Part shown: one piece after another, positions 8,501-18,528 of the stretch
Position numbering within the stretch: the first letter of the stretch is position 1
Layout: each line of letters starts with the position of its first letter
Assembly: GCF_027920745.1 (NCBI RefSeq)
Contig: NZ_JAQIBB010000001.1
Span: forward strand, 79,710 to 143,709
Origin: Gallibacterium faecale
GTDB taxonomy: Bacteria; Pseudomonadota; Gammaproteobacteria; Enterobacterales; Pasteurellaceae
Direction: 5' to 3'
DNA length: 64,000 nt
Notes under the pieces: generated by a model
The model's database searches: none
Seen by the model: only the letters and a program-made list of their open reading frames with translations
Told to the model about the DNA's origin: nothing
Program-made: the position numbers and the translations under genes

Positions 8501-9407
8501 ATAACGGAATACTAATAAAAAACACCAATAATACAGGCACTAATAAATTAATAATAAAGCCAAAACTTAACGCAAGGGGAACCGTTTCAATCCCACCAGA
8601 ACGTTGAATAATTGGTAAAGTGCAGTCTAAAGCAGTCGCGCCAGCTAAACCAACAGCAGTCGCACGATAATGACGCATAAAAAGAGGAATTAAAAATAAA
8701 CTAGCCACTTCTCGTGATAGATCATTAAAAAAAGCAATACTGCCCCAGATTGGTCCCCAAGCATCATTTAGCAATACGCTAGAAAGAGAATACCACCCCA
8801 TACCAGAAGAGACGGCTAATCCTTGTGTGATTGGCAGATTTAATGCCAAAGCAGCAATGATACCGCCAGCTAAAGAACTCACGGTAAAAATGACAGAAAT
8901 ACCAATTCCATGTTTATTAAAAAAGACTTGGCGTAGGTTGATACCACTATTACGTAACTGAATTCCAACTAAGAAAATTAATACAATTAATACATAAGTG
9001 CTTGAACCATGCGGGATCAGGAAATAAGCCTTACTCAATAAGCCAAAAATAAACCCTACTACCACCATACTACACATCTTTGCAGAATCGAGGATCATTT
9101 TTAAACGTGAAGGCATATTTTTCGCTGATTTTAAGGTCGGTGCATGATAATAACGATCATATAGCCCTAGACTAGCAATATTTAATCCATGAATAATTAA
9201 GCTAAATACCGTCGCTTTAAATGCAATATTCGGTAAGGTTTGGGCAAGATTGTCTAATTGTCCTAAAGAACATCCCATCACAAATAAAATCAGATATAAA
9301 AGCACCATAATGCTTTTATTGGTCCAGTGAATAAATGTGACGTTGTTACTTTTTATTAAATATCCGAGAAATAAAGGTACTAATACAATCGCTAAACTTT
9401 CTAACAT
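8499..9407 (-). CDS. lysO: Lysine exporter LysO (YbjE) family protein
   Basis: Integral membrane protein of 302 residues with about eight hydrophobic segments. The closing block SSGMGWYSLSSVLL ... DLSREVASLFLIPL is typical of the LysO/YbjE (DUF340) family. E. coli LysO exports L-lysine and the analogue thialysine. The E. coli order lysO-aqpZ-ybjD is partly kept here: the gene is divergent from the ybjD homologue, with aqpZ absent. That synteny supports orthology. A predicted lysine importer under a lysine riboswitch occurs near 58 kb in this window. Export of lysine is inferred from the family. Confidence 0.85.
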   Translation of the reverse strand: MLESLAIVLVPLFLGYLIKSNNVTFIHWTNKSIMVLLYLILFVMGCSLGQLDNLAQTLPNIAFKATVFSLIIHGLNIASLGLYDRYYHAPTLKSAKNMPSRLKMILDSAKMCSMVVVGFIFGLLSKAYFLIPHGSSTYVLIVLIFLVGIQLRNSGINLRQVFFNKHGIGISVIFTVSSLAGGIIAALALNLPITQGLAVSSGMGWYSLSSVLLNDAWGPIWGSIAFFNDLSREVASLFLIPLFMRHYRATAVGLAGATALDCTLPIIQRSGGIETVPLALSFGFIINLLVPVLLVFFISIPL

Positions 9408-9560
9408 ATAAAGTAAAACTAGGGTAAAAATGACTGAAAGGCGACAATGTATCGGTTATTAATAGTAAATGTCAAATAAAAAAGTCGATAGAGCTAACTA
9501 AAATCAATGGGTGTGCTAAGATGTGACAAAAATAATATTAAGCATAAAGGATAGCATTTT

Positions 9561-11138
9561 ATGTATTTAAAGCAGATCGAAGTAGTCGGTTTTCGTGGTA
9601 TTCATCGCTTATCTTTTCAATTACGTTCCAATATGGTGTTAATTGGAGAAAATGCGTGGGGGAAATCGAGTCTATTAGACCTATTAAGTTTAATCTTTAA
9701 TAAAGAAGCAGAACCTTATCAATTTGTTGCCGATGATTTTTTTTATACTCTCAATGATGATGCTGTCAAAAAAATTTCCTCAATTAATCTGTTGTTTACA
9801 TTTAGTGAATCAATACCAGAAGAATTACAACTACCACCACAACAATTTTTACGTCCAGTTGCCGTGCCTCATGAAGATGGTTTTTCTCGTATTTATTTAC
9901 GGGTATTTGGTGAACAACTTGCTTCAGGAGAAATTCAAACGATTTATTCGTTTATTGATGAACAGGGGAATGTGATTTCTTTAGAGCCAGCGCAACAAGC
10001 AAAATTGGTTAGCCGTTTAATTCAACGTCATACCGTTTATCGTTTCCGCGATGCTCGGTTAGCAAAACAGCCTTTTGATTTACAACCGATAAATTTTAGT
10101 AAAAATCTGACGCCTGAAATTATGGTATCTTTTGCCGCAGTAATGACCCTATTACGTTATTACTTTATTTTAGAACGCAAGCCACAACTGGCGATTGGCG
10201 ATACCAGCGTATTATGGCAACAAGCGAAAAAATTAGCGGAACAATTACGCGTAGGTGATGAAAAATTAAGACGCTATTTCTTTGTTTATTTGGTCAAACA
10301 CTTTTTACCTGATGATAAAACATTATTTTCTCAAGTAAGCAATCCGATCCTATTGTTTGAAGATCCAGAATCTCGCTTACATCCACGACTAATGGCGATT
10401 ATGTGGGAGCTATTAAGCTATATTCCATTACAACGTTTAGTTACAACCAATTCGGTTGAATTATTATCAAATGTGCCATTACATTCAATTTGCCGTTTAG
10501 TGCGTGGCGAAGAGCGGATTCAAGCCTATCAATTAGAACGACACGATTTGGGCAAAGTTGATTTACGCCGCTTAACTTTCCATATCCACTATAACCGCAG
10601 TTTGGCACTGTTTTCCCGCGCTTGGATTTTTGTAGAAGGGGAAACCGAAGTTTGGATTCTAAATGAATTGGCTAAAGTGTTAGAGATTAATTTAGAAAAT
10701 GAAGGGATTCGTATTGTTGAGTTTGCACAATGCGGTATTAAGCCATTGATTAAATATGCAAATTTAATGGGTATAGCGTGGCATTTATTAACCGATGGTG
10801 ATGAAGCAGGTCGCAAATATGTCAGTATTGCTGAAGAATTACTTAGAGAAAATGAACACGCCACAGATAAAATTACGCCATTGCCAAAACGAGATATTGA
10901 ACACTATTTTTATGACAATGGCTTTGAAGAGGTGTTTAAACATCTAGCGCGCTTACCAGAAAAATATAACTATTCAAAATCACAAATTATTCAACGGGCG
11001 ATTCAAAATACCTCTAAGCCAGATTTAGCGTTAGCGATTGTAAAAGCGGTAAAACAGAGTGATAACCAATTAATTCCTGTATTATTTCGCCGTTTGTTTT
11101 CCAAAATGCTATTGATTGCCAAAGAACAAGGCGCATAA
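9561..11138 (+). CDS. ybjD: YbjD-like ATPase/TOPRIM protein (OLD-related)
   Basis: 525 residues. An ABC/SMC-like ATPase begins at the N-terminus with a Walker A variant GENAWGKSS (29-37), and a Walker B-like segment (LLFEDPESRLHP) lies near residue 270. A TOPRIM domain follows: the glutamate strand FVEGETE is near 355 and TDGDEAG near 411. This ATPase-TOPRIM order is that of overcoming-lysogenization-defect (OLD) nucleases and E. coli YbjD. OLD proteins cut DNA in a metal-dependent way, while YbjD itself is uncharacterised. It is a single gene, divergent from lysO. Nuclease activity is inference; family membership is solid. Confidence 0.87.
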   Translation: MYLKQIEVVGFRGIHRLSFQLRSNMVLIGENAWGKSSLLDLLSLIFNKEAEPYQFVADDFFYTLNDDAVKKISSINLLFTFSESIPEELQLPPQQFLRPVAVPHEDGFSRIYLRVFGEQLASGEIQTIYSFIDEQGNVISLEPAQQAKLVSRLIQRHTVYRFRDARLAKQPFDLQPINFSKNLTPEIMVSFAAVMTLLRYYFILERKPQLAIGDTSVLWQQAKKLAEQLRVGDEKLRRYFFVYLVKHFLPDDKTLFSQVSNPILLFEDPESRLHPRLMAIMWELLSYIPLQRLVTTNSVELLSNVPLHSICRLVRGEERIQAYQLERHDLGKVDLRRLTFHIHYNRSLALFSRAWIFVEGETEVWILNELAKVLEINLENEGIRIVEFAQCGIKPLIKYANLMGIAWHLLTDGDEAGRKYVSIAEELLRENEHATDKITPLPKRDIEHYFYDNGFEEVFKHLARLPEKYNYSKSQIIQRAIQNTSKPDLALAIVKAVKQSDNQLIPVLFRRLFSKMLLIAKEQGA

Positions 11139-11182
11139 AAATAAAAAATTTTACCCAATTTTTAGAGCAGTTTTGCTAGAAT

Positions 11183-11222
11183 TAAAAGGAAAAGCCTGTG
11201 ATTGCTTTTCCTTTTATCTTTT
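11183..11222 (+). terminator. Terminator after ybjD
   Basis: Arms AAAAGGAAAAGC and GCTTTTCCTTTT enclose an 8-base loop, followed by ATCTTTTCTTTATTTT. An upstream GTG start for the next gene would fall in this loop, which argues for the downstream ATG instead. Confidence 0.8.
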
Positions 11223-11245
11223 CTTTATTTTACAGGTGTTTTTTT

Positions 11246-12553
11246 ATGCAAAATCAAAGCCTTTTAGCGAAATTTTTTCACTTGGAACAACATAACACCA
11301 ACGTGAAAACAGAAATTATCGCTGGGATCACAACTTTCCTCACTATGGTCTATATCGTATTCGTCAACCCATCTATTTTAGGTGTGGCTGGAATGGATAC
11401 AAAAGTCGTCTTTGTTACTACCTGCTTAATTGCTGCATTCGGTAGTATTTTTATGGGGTTATTCGCCAATTTACCAGTTGCCTTAGCGCCTGCAATGGGG
11501 CTCAATGCGTTCTTTGCTTATGTTGTAGTTAGTAAAATCGGCTTATCTTGGCAAGTCGGTATGGGAACAATTTTCTGGGGGGCTGTCGGTTTATTAGCTT
11601 TAACGCTATTCCAAATTCGTTACTGGTTAATTTCTTCAATTCCACTTAGCTTACGGGTGGGGATTACTGCGGGAATCGGTCTTTTCATCGCATTAATGGG
11701 TTTCCACAATGCGGGTATTATTGTACCGAACCAAGCAACCTTAATGTCGTTAGGTGATCTTCATTCTCCAACCGTATTATTAGGAATTTTAGGCTTCTTT
11801 ATTATTGTTATCTTAGCCTCTAAAAATATCCATGCGTCAGTCTTAATTTCGATTGTGGTAACAACAGTATTATCACTATTACTTGGTAAAACCCAATTTC
11901 AAGGGGTCTTTTCTATGCCACCAAGTATCACTTCTGTCGTTGGACAAGTTGATTTAAGCGGTGCATTACGTGGTGATTTACTGGGGATTATTTTCTCCTT
12001 TATGTTAGTAAATCTATTCGATTCTTCAGGTACATTATTGGGCGTAACCGATAAAGCAGGAATTAGTAATGCACAAGGGACTTTCCCGAAAATGAAGCAA
12101 GCCTTGTATGTGGATAGTATCAGTTCGGTGACTGGGGCTTATCTAGGGACTTCATCAGTGACTGCCTATATTGAAAGTAGTGCAGGGGTTTCTGTTGGTG
12201 GTCGTACAGGCTTAACTGCCATTGTGGTTGGTATTTTATTCTTATTGGTGATCTTTATTTCGCCATTAGCCTCAATTGTACCGCCTTATGCGACAGCAGG
12301 CGCATTAATTTATGTTGGTATTCTGATGTCATCAATTTTAATTAAAGTGCGTTGGGATGATCTCACAGAAGCAACACCAGCATTTATTACTGCTGCGATG
12401 ATGCCGTTTACTTATTCTATCACTGAAGGGATTGCGCTTGGCTTTATTAGCTACTGCATTATGAAGCTCTTTGCTGGTAAAGCAAAAGATGTCAGTGTTC
12501 CAGTGTGGTTAATTGCGGTATTATTCTTACTCAAAATTATCTTTATAGATTAA
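11246..12553 (+). CDS. adeP: Adenine permease (NCS2/AzgA family)
   Basis: Purine:proton symporter of the inner membrane, 435 residues from the chosen start. It matches E. coli AdeP/AdeQ across its length: TEIIAGITTFLTMVYIVFVN, ALAPAMGLNAFFAY, NLFDSSGTLLGVTDKAG, and GTSSVTAYIESSAGVSVGGR. I use the ATG at 11246 rather than a GTG at 11198, because the longer form begins inside the ybjD terminator and adds 16 residues not found in the family. Adenine is the probable main substrate; hypoxanthine or guanine cannot be excluded. The small ychN gene follows 9 bases later, so they form a short operon. No purine riboswitch or PurR box was seen upstream. Confidence 0.92.
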   Translation: MQNQSLLAKFFHLEQHNTNVKTEIIAGITTFLTMVYIVFVNPSILGVAGMDTKVVFVTTCLIAAFGSIFMGLFANLPVALAPAMGLNAFFAYVVVSKIGLSWQVGMGTIFWGAVGLLALTLFQIRYWLISSIPLSLRVGITAGIGLFIALMGFHNAGIIVPNQATLMSLGDLHSPTVLLGILGFFIIVILASKNIHASVLISIVVTTVLSLLLGKTQFQGVFSMPPSITSVVGQVDLSGALRGDLLGIIFSFMLVNLFDSSGTLLGVTDKAGISNAQGTFPKMKQALYVDSISSVTGAYLGTSSVTAYIESSAGVSVGGRTGLTAIVVGILFLLVIFISPLASIVPPYATAGALIYVGILMSSILIKVRWDDLTEATPAFITAAMMPFTYSITEGIALGFISYCIMKLFAGKAKDVSVPVWLIAVLFLLKIIFID

Positions 12554-12562
12554 GGATTTATC

Positions 12563-12919
12563 ATGCAAAAACTACTTTATATCTTAAATGATTCGCCATA
12601 TAGCGGAGAAAAAACCTTTAACGCTTTACGTTTTGCGTTAGCGTTAAAAGAAGAACACGCTAAAGAAGTAGAAATGAAAATTTTCTGCTTTTCTGATGCG
12701 GTATTGTCTGGATTAAAAGGACAAAATCCGAAAGAGGGGGCGAATGTTCAAGAACTATTGAGTATTTTGACTGGATTAGGGGTAGAAGTAAAACTTTGTA
12801 CCACTTGTACTAATGCGCGAGCCGTATCTCAACACCCTTTAATTGATGGTGTTACTCTAGGTACATTAGCCGATGTGGCTGAATGGACACTCTGGGCAGA
12901 CAAAGTCCTCACTTTCTAA
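12563..12919 (+). CDS. ychN: DsrE/DsrF-like protein YchN
   Basis: 118 residues, matching E. coli YchN end to end, including GLKGQNP, VKLCTTCTNAR (two Cys three apart) and the C-terminal ADKVLTF. It belongs to the DsrE/TusD-like fold of sulfur-handling proteins. YchN has a solved structure but no settled function, so a sulfur-relay role is only suggested by fold and by the cysteine pair. The gene starts 9 bases after adeP with GGATTT upstream, and it ends shortly before a strong terminator, closing the adeP-ychN unit. Confidence 0.88.
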   Translation: MQKLLYILNDSPYSGEKTFNALRFALALKEEHAKEVEMKIFCFSDAVLSGLKGQNPKEGANVQELLSILTGLGVEVKLCTTCTNARAVSQHPLIDGVTLGTLADVAEWTLWADKVLTF

Positions 12920-12931
12920 TTAAGCAAATCG

Positions 12932-12960
12932 AACGCCGATTCAACCAAATCGGCGTTTTT
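12932..12960 (+). terminator. Terminator after ychN
   Basis: A GC-rich stem (AACGCCGATT / AATCGGCGTT) is followed by a T run. It lies between ychN and recB and shows that recB does not begin in the upstream in-frame extension. Confidence 0.9.
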
Positions 12961-12981
12961 CTCTCTAAAAAGACAAAGCTA

Positions 12982-15900
12982 ATGAATACACAATTAAATC
13001 CAATTACCTTACCACTGGCACAAAATAATGTGATTGAAGCATCTGCGGGAACGGGCAAAACCTACACCATGGTGACGCTATATCTACGTTTATTACTACA
13101 AGCTGGGGAAAATAATTTTCCTACCGCATTAGATATTGAACAGATCTTAGTCGTTACCTTTACTAAAGATGCAACAAAAGAGTTGCGTCAGCGGATTAAT
13201 CAACGTATTCAGGCTTGGTTAAAACAATTACAACAATATCAACAACATCAAGATCCAGATAAATTAGACGATCCAGAATTACAAAAATTATTACCTTATA
13301 TCGAAGCGAATTTAGAATTAGCGATTCAACGTTTACATTTTGCTGCACAATATATTGATCGTGCTGCGATTTTTACTATTCACGGTTTCTGCCAACGGAT
13401 GTTACAACAATATGCGTTTGATTCAGGGCTTTCTTTTAACGTTGAGGTGAATAACAGCGATAAAAAATTACTACAACAGTTAAACTACCAATTATGGCGA
13501 GAGCAGTTTTATTCTCTTTCTGAAGCAGAAGCGCAACTAATCAGCGATATTTTTAAATCACCCGATGAGCTATTAAATTCAATAAGTAGTTTATTAGCGG
13601 GGAATATGCCACGCATTAACGCAACCTTACCATTTAGCGATTTATCAGCAGGTATTGCCTATTATCAACAACAAATTGCTTTTTTAGATCAGCTTGAAGC
13701 ACAACAACTCTCTGATTTCACGCAATGGTTTGCTGAATATGGTGAGAATTTACAAAAAAATAGTGTGAAGGCAGTGCAGACGTATTTGGATACAGATTTT
13801 TCCACGTTAAATATCAAAGCTCGTTTAGAACGCTTAGAAAAATTAACCAAATTGAAATTTTATGCCAAAAAGGAACAAGAATTCCCATTGTTAATCCACG
13901 AATTACAGCGTTTTTTCAACGGATTTTCATTAAAAGCTTATCAAGAAAGTATGAATTATCTGTATGTAAAACTGCTACGTGACCACTTTTTTGCTTATCA
14001 AGATCAGCATAACAATATTGATTTTAACGATTTATTACGTTTATTACGTGATGCGTTACTAAAACAACAAGGGATGAAATTAATTCAATTTATCCGCCAG
14101 CAATATCCATTTGCGATGATTGATGAGTTTCAGGATACCGACCCAATTCAGCTTACGATTTTTGAGAAAATTTATTTATCTGCAACGCCAGATCAGCAAC
14201 CAACAGGATTTACGGTAATCGGTGATCCAAAACAGGCAATTTATCGTTTCCGAGGAGCAGATATTTTTACTTATTTGTCAGTAATGGCTCAAGATCAAGC
14301 CAACAGGATAGAAAATATCTATACCTTACAACACAATTACCGTTCCTCTAAAGGTTTAATTACCAGTTTGAATTCACTATTTGCCCAAGCGAAAAATCCT
14401 TTTTTTCTGCCTGAAATTCAATTTCCTTTAATTGAAGCCCATCAGCAAGGCAGTTTAACGATTAAGCAAACTAAGCAAAAAGCATGGCAAATTTTGCAAT
14501 TAGATCATGAAACCAAAAAGAAAGAAGCGTATCAGCTTGCGGTGGCGGAATTATTTGCTTGCCATATTCAACAATTATTAAAAGCAGCAGAGCAGCAGCA
14601 AGCGCTGTTTATTGAAGATACCGAACCACAAAATTCACGGGTAGTCGAAGCCAAAGATATTGCTATTTTGGTGAGAGATCGTTTTGAAAGTCAGATTATT
14701 CGCACCGCCTTAGCGAAAAAGGGGATCGCCTCTGTCTATTTATCAGAAAAAGAGAGTGTGTTTAATAGCCCCGTTGCTCAAGAGTTGTTATTGATTTTAC
14801 AAGCGTGCGTTACTCCGTTTAAACAACGTGCGGTGCTTTCTGCACTCGGGACAACATTATGGGGATTAACCGCACCACAAATTTACCAATTAAAAGAAGA
14901 TGAAATTGCATGGGCAGATCTAATTGAACGTTTGTTGCAATATCATCAAATTTGGCAAAATCAAGGAATTTTGCCGATGTTATATCGCTTATTTCAAACA
15001 GAAATGCTGCCACAGCGTTTGCAGCAATTTGCTTTAGGTGAACGCTATTTAGTGGATCTATTACATTTAAGCGAATTATTGCAACAAGCGATGAATCAGC
15101 AACAGAATGAAGAAGCGCTACTCAACTGGTATCAACAACAATTAACTGGGCAGACGGACAATGATGAAAATCGCTTACGTTTGGAGCGTGAACAAAATGT
15201 AGTAAAAATTATCACAATCCATAAATCAAAGGGATTAGAATTCCCGATTGTTGGGCTGCCTTTTATTTTGACGAAAAAAACAAATCGGCGTAATGATAGT
15301 GCTTTTTATCATAATGCGGAAAAACAGCTAATTTGGGATATTCGCAATGAGCATTCGCAACAAATTATGTTGGAAAATAATGCAGAGGAGATGCGTTTAT
15401 TGTACGTCGCATTAACGCGTGCCAAATACCAACTGATTGTTGGCGTACCGCAGCAAATTGCTTACAAAGAAAAGGACGAACCGAGTGGATTAAATGCACT
15501 CGATTATTTATTGATCCAAGGCGAAAATAACGCTTTTACCTCAAGTATGCAATACAGTGACTTATTTGATCGTGCTTTATCGCCAGAACATTGGCAATTA
15601 AGTCGTGCAGATGATTTACCGACAGAAGATGACTGGCGACCAAGTTTGTCTTATCCTCAAACATTAACTGTTCGCCAATTTAAGCAAAATGTAGAAAAAA
15701 ATTGGCTAGTAACGAGCTTCACTGGGTTACAAGCAAAATTACAAGCGATTTATGCTGATCATTTCAGTGATATGATGCAAGACCATTTAGATCGAGATAT
15801 GGAGGTGGATTTAGCGGATAATCCTGTTATTGATCTAACGCAGCAAATCAATCGCTATTATCCAGCTGGTTTTTCGCCGTTTGATTTTCCAAAAGGGGCG

Positions 15901-16581
15901 AGTGTTGGGTCTGGTCTGCATAGTTATTTAGAAAAAGCAGATTTTAGCCAGCCAGTTACACCTGAATCATTAACGCCAATTTGCCAATATTTAAATTTAA
16001 CCGCAGAATGGATTACGCCATTGCAAACGTGGCTAACTCACATTTTTTCTCAATCATTACCGCAATTAGGCGCATTACAACAGATTAACCGCAAAGATAG
16101 GCTTACCGAATTACAGTTTTATCTAAAACTAGGCAATCTGTTTAATAACCAACAATTTAATCAATTATTGCATCAATATCATCCACTATACGACCAACAT
16201 TACCCAATACGTGTCGATGAAATTAGAGGCTTTATTCGAGGGTTTATTGATGTGGTGATTCGCCAAGATAACAAATATTATATTATTGATTATAAAAGTA
16301 ATTTTTTAGGGGCAGATTTAAGCTGTTATCAACAGGAACAGCTTAAAAAAGTTATCTCCGCACAACGTTATGATTTACAGTATTTGATTTATACATTAGC
16401 AGTACACCGTTACCTGAAATTACATGATCCTGCTTACCAATATGAAACCCATTTTGGTGGGGTGTTTTATCTGTTTTTACGCGGGATGGCATTACCAGAT
16501 AACCCACAACAAACAGGAGTTTTCTTTACTAAACCATCAACTGCCTTAATTGAAAAACTTGACCAATTATGGGGTGAATAA
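12982..16581 (+). CDS. recB: RecBCD helicase/nuclease subunit RecB
   Basis: Catalytic subunit of the double-strand-break repair enzyme, about 1199 residues. It has an N-terminal UvrD-type helicase with Walker A EASAGTGKTYT near residue 20 and the DEXX-box motif IDEFQDTDPIQL near 380. Later helicase motifs include HKSKGLEFPIV and LLYVALTRAKYQL. The C-terminal nuclease domain carries IIDYKSNFLG near 1100, which includes the metal/catalytic D and K. The ATG at 12982 is chosen because the longer frame overlaps ychN and its terminator. The stop codon TAA shares its last A with the recD ATG, so the two are translationally coupled. recC is not adjacent, as in Haemophilus influenzae, where it is elsewhere. 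Confidence 0.95.
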   Translation: MNTQLNPITLPLAQNNVIEASAGTGKTYTMVTLYLRLLLQAGENNFPTALDIEQILVVTFTKDATKELRQRINQRIQAWLKQLQQYQQHQDPDKLDDPELQKLLPYIEANLELAIQRLHFAAQYIDRAAIFTIHGFCQRMLQQYAFDSGLSFNVEVNNSDKKLLQQLNYQLWREQFYSLSEAEAQLISDIFKSPDELLNSISSLLAGNMPRINATLPFSDLSAGIAYYQQQIAFLDQLEAQQLSDFTQWFAEYGENLQKNSVKAVQTYLDTDFSTLNIKARLERLEKLTKLKFYAKKEQEFPLLIHELQRFFNGFSLKAYQESMNYLYVKLLRDHFFAYQDQHNNIDFNDLLRLLRDALLKQQGMKLIQFIRQQYPFAMIDEFQDTDPIQLTIFEKIYLSATPDQQPTGFTVIGDPKQAIYRFRGADIFTYLSVMAQDQANRIENIYTLQHNYRSSKGLITSLNSLFAQAKNPFFLPEIQFPLIEAHQQGSLTIKQTKQKAWQILQLDHETKKKEAYQLAVAELFACHIQQLLKAAEQQQALFIEDTEPQNSRVVEAKDIAILVRDRFESQIIRTALAKKGIASVYLSEKESVFNSPVAQELLLILQACVTPFKQRAVLSALGTTLWGLTAPQIYQLKEDEIAWADLIERLLQYHQIWQNQGILPMLYRLFQTEMLPQRLQQFALGERYLVDLLHLSELLQQAMNQQQNEEALLNWYQQQLTGQTDNDENRLRLEREQNVVKIITIHKSKGLEFPIVGLPFILTKKTNRRNDSAFYHNAEKQLIWDIRNEHSQQIMLENNAEEMRLLYVALTRAKYQLIVGVPQQIAYKEKDEPSGLNALDYLLIQGENNAFTSSMQYSDLFDRALSPEHWQLSRADDLPTEDDWRPSLSYPQTLTVRQFKQNVEKNWLVTSFTGLQAKLQAIYADHFSDMMQDHLDRDMEVDLADNPVIDLTQQINRYYPAGFSPFDFPKGASVGSGLHSYLEKADFSQPVTPESLTPICQYLNLTAEWITPLQTWLTHIFSQSLPQLGALQQINRKDRLTELQFYLKLGNLFNNQQFNQLLHQYHPLYDQHYPIRVDEIRGFIRGFIDVVIRQDNKYYIIDYKSNFLGADLSCYQQEQLKKVISAQRYDLQYLIYTLAVHRYLKLHDPAYQYETHFGGVFYLFLRGMALPDNPQQTGVFFTKPSTALIEKLDQLWGE

Positions 16582-18527
16582 TGCTGACGCTTTTACAACA
16601 GTTACGTGATCAAGCGGTGATTGAAAATATTGATTACTATTTTGCCAAATTAATTGCCCAACAAGGACAACATTTAAGCAAACAGACGAATGATTTAGCC
16701 TGTTTTCTGGCTGCACAATTAAGTTTTTTGCATCAAAAAGGGCATAGCTGTTTATGGTTGGACGAACGCTTATTGACCAATCCATTTGAATTACAAGCTG
16801 TACCTGAATTTTCTGCCGTAATACAAGAATTACACCACTTATTACCTGAAACAGTAGCGCAGTGGCCAACATTACTACGCCAGCATCCTGCTTTTTCTCT
16901 ATTTTCCATAACCGCAGAAAATGTTGCTCCAATCATATTACGCCAATTTAATTCACATTTTGCGCTCTATCTCCATCGCATTGGGCAAGATGAATATTAT
17001 ATTGCACAACGTTTAAGCCAAATTAAAACCTTTAGCTATACCCCAGCACTATTGCAAGAGATTAAAACTATCTTAGCCACGCTTTTTGCCGAGAATCAAT
17101 CAACACCTGATTGGCAAAAAATTGCTGTTGCAACGGCTTTTTCCCGTTCAATTACCTTTATTTCTGGTGGACCGGGTACAGGAAAAACCACCACAGTAGC
17201 AAAACTGTTGTTAGGGTTACAATGGTTACAACAATTACAAGGGTTACCGCCATTATCAATCCGTTTAGCTGCGCCAACGGGGAAAGCGGCAACCCGGCTG
17301 ACAGAATCTCTACATCAAGCGGTAAAACAGATTGCATTGCCAGTTACCCTTACCACAAATTTACCGCAAGAGGCGGCGACCATTCACCGTTTATTAGGTA
17401 TGCGTCCAAATACGCAACCGACTTATCATCAACAGCGTCCATTAAATATTGATGTATTGGTCATTGATGAAGCTTCGATGATTAATTTATCGTTGATGGC
17501 GACATTATTGCGAGGAGTACATCCTGAAACCAGATTGATTTTTTTAGGGGATAAAGACCAGTTGGCATCTGTGGAAGCTGGGTCGATTATGGTGGAATTA
17601 GGGCAGTTCTTACAGTTTGATTATAGTCCGCAGCAGAGCGACTATTTAGCTCAAGTATGTACAGAGCAATTACCACAAGCCGTCCAGAATAACTTTATTC
17701 GCGATAGTTTGTGCCATTTGCAGCACAGCTACCGATTTAAAGCGGATACGGGAATTGGTCAATTAGCAAGATTAGTGAATCAACGTCAAGCAGAGCAGAG
17801 TTGGCAGCTTTTTTCCCATTATCCAGATATTCAAGCATTGCCTTTAACAACGGATTGTCCGCCGAACATGGCTAACACAGCCAACCAAGAGATAATTCGC
17901 TTTGCGGTTAATCTGTATCAAGACTATTTTAATTTTGTACGCCAGCAGACAACATGGCATTTAGCCGAGATCGAAACGGCATTTACGCTATTTAAACGTT
18001 GTCGTCTATTAAGTGCATTGCGGACAGGATTATTTGGTGTAGAGCAGCTTAATCAGCAAATTGCAGACGCGTTGCGTCAACAAAAACAGATCGATTTTCG
18101 CCTTAGTCATGAATGGTATTTAGGTAAACCGGTCATTGTTTTGCAGAACGATCATAATATTCGCTTGTTTAATGGGGATATTGGTTTAGTGCTGCCGGAT
18201 AGTTCGGGCAATTTAAAAGTATGGTTTGAAACGGAACAAGGCTTTCGTGATGTATTATCGAGTCGGGTGCCAAGTGTTGAGCCAGCGTATGTGATGACTG
18301 TACATAAATCGCAAGGTTCGGAATTTGAACATACTGTATTAGTGCTGCCACAGGAGTATAATTCGTTGTTAAGCAAAGAACTTATTTATACCGCCATTAC
18401 CCGAGCAAAACGTTATTTTAGTGTATTTTGTAATGAAAATATTTGGCTAATGGCAGTACGTAATCAGACAATCCGTCACAGTGGATTAGCTGAACAAATT
18501 AAGCAATATTTTAATCAGGAGGAATAA
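16581..18527 (+). CDS. recD: RecBCD helicase subunit RecD
   Basis: The 5'-to-3' helicase subunit of RecBCD, 648 residues, superfamily 1B. Walker A SGGPGTGKTTTVAKLL lies near residue 200 and Walker B VIDEASMINLSL near 295. The late motif VHKSQGSEFEHTVLVLP sits near residue 575, followed by YTAITRAKRYFSV. Length is somewhat above that of E. coli RecD (608). The ATG overlaps the recB stop by one base. gloB begins two bases after the stop, with AGGAGGAA just upstream, so recB-recD-gloB is one transcription unit. Confidence 0.95.
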   Translation: MLTLLQQLRDQAVIENIDYYFAKLIAQQGQHLSKQTNDLACFLAAQLSFLHQKGHSCLWLDERLLTNPFELQAVPEFSAVIQELHHLLPETVAQWPTLLRQHPAFSLFSITAENVAPIILRQFNSHFALYLHRIGQDEYYIAQRLSQIKTFSYTPALLQEIKTILATLFAENQSTPDWQKIAVATAFSRSITFISGGPGTGKTTTVAKLLLGLQWLQQLQGLPPLSIRLAAPTGKAATRLTESLHQAVKQIALPVTLTTNLPQEAATIHRLLGMRPNTQPTYHQQRPLNIDVLVIDEASMINLSLMATLLRGVHPETRLIFLGDKDQLASVEAGSIMVELGQFLQFDYSPQQSDYLAQVCTEQLPQAVQNNFIRDSLCHLQHSYRFKADTGIGQLARLVNQRQAEQSWQLFSHYPDIQALPLTTDCPPNMANTANQEIIRFAVNLYQDYFNFVRQQTTWHLAEIETAFTLFKRCRLLSALRTGLFGVEQLNQQIADALRQQKQIDFRLSHEWYLGKPVIVLQNDHNIRLFNGDIGLVLPDSSGNLKVWFETEQGFRDVLSSRVPSVEPAYVMTVHKSQGSEFEHTVLVLPQEYNSLLSKELIYTAITRAKRYFSVFCNENIWLMAVRNQTIRHSGLAEQIKQYFNQEE

Positions 18528-18528
18528 G

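Noticed and set aside
11198..11245. GTG start giving a longer adenine permease
   Set aside because: The GTG lies inside the ybjD terminator hairpin and the added residues are not family-like.
12883..12981. N-terminal extension of RecB overlapping ychN
   Set aside because: It crosses the ychN terminator; the ATG at 12982 gives the normal RecB start.
16567..16932. 121-codon antisense frame over the start of recD
   Set aside because: It is opposite the well-supported recD gene, with no ribosome-binding site or recognisable domain.
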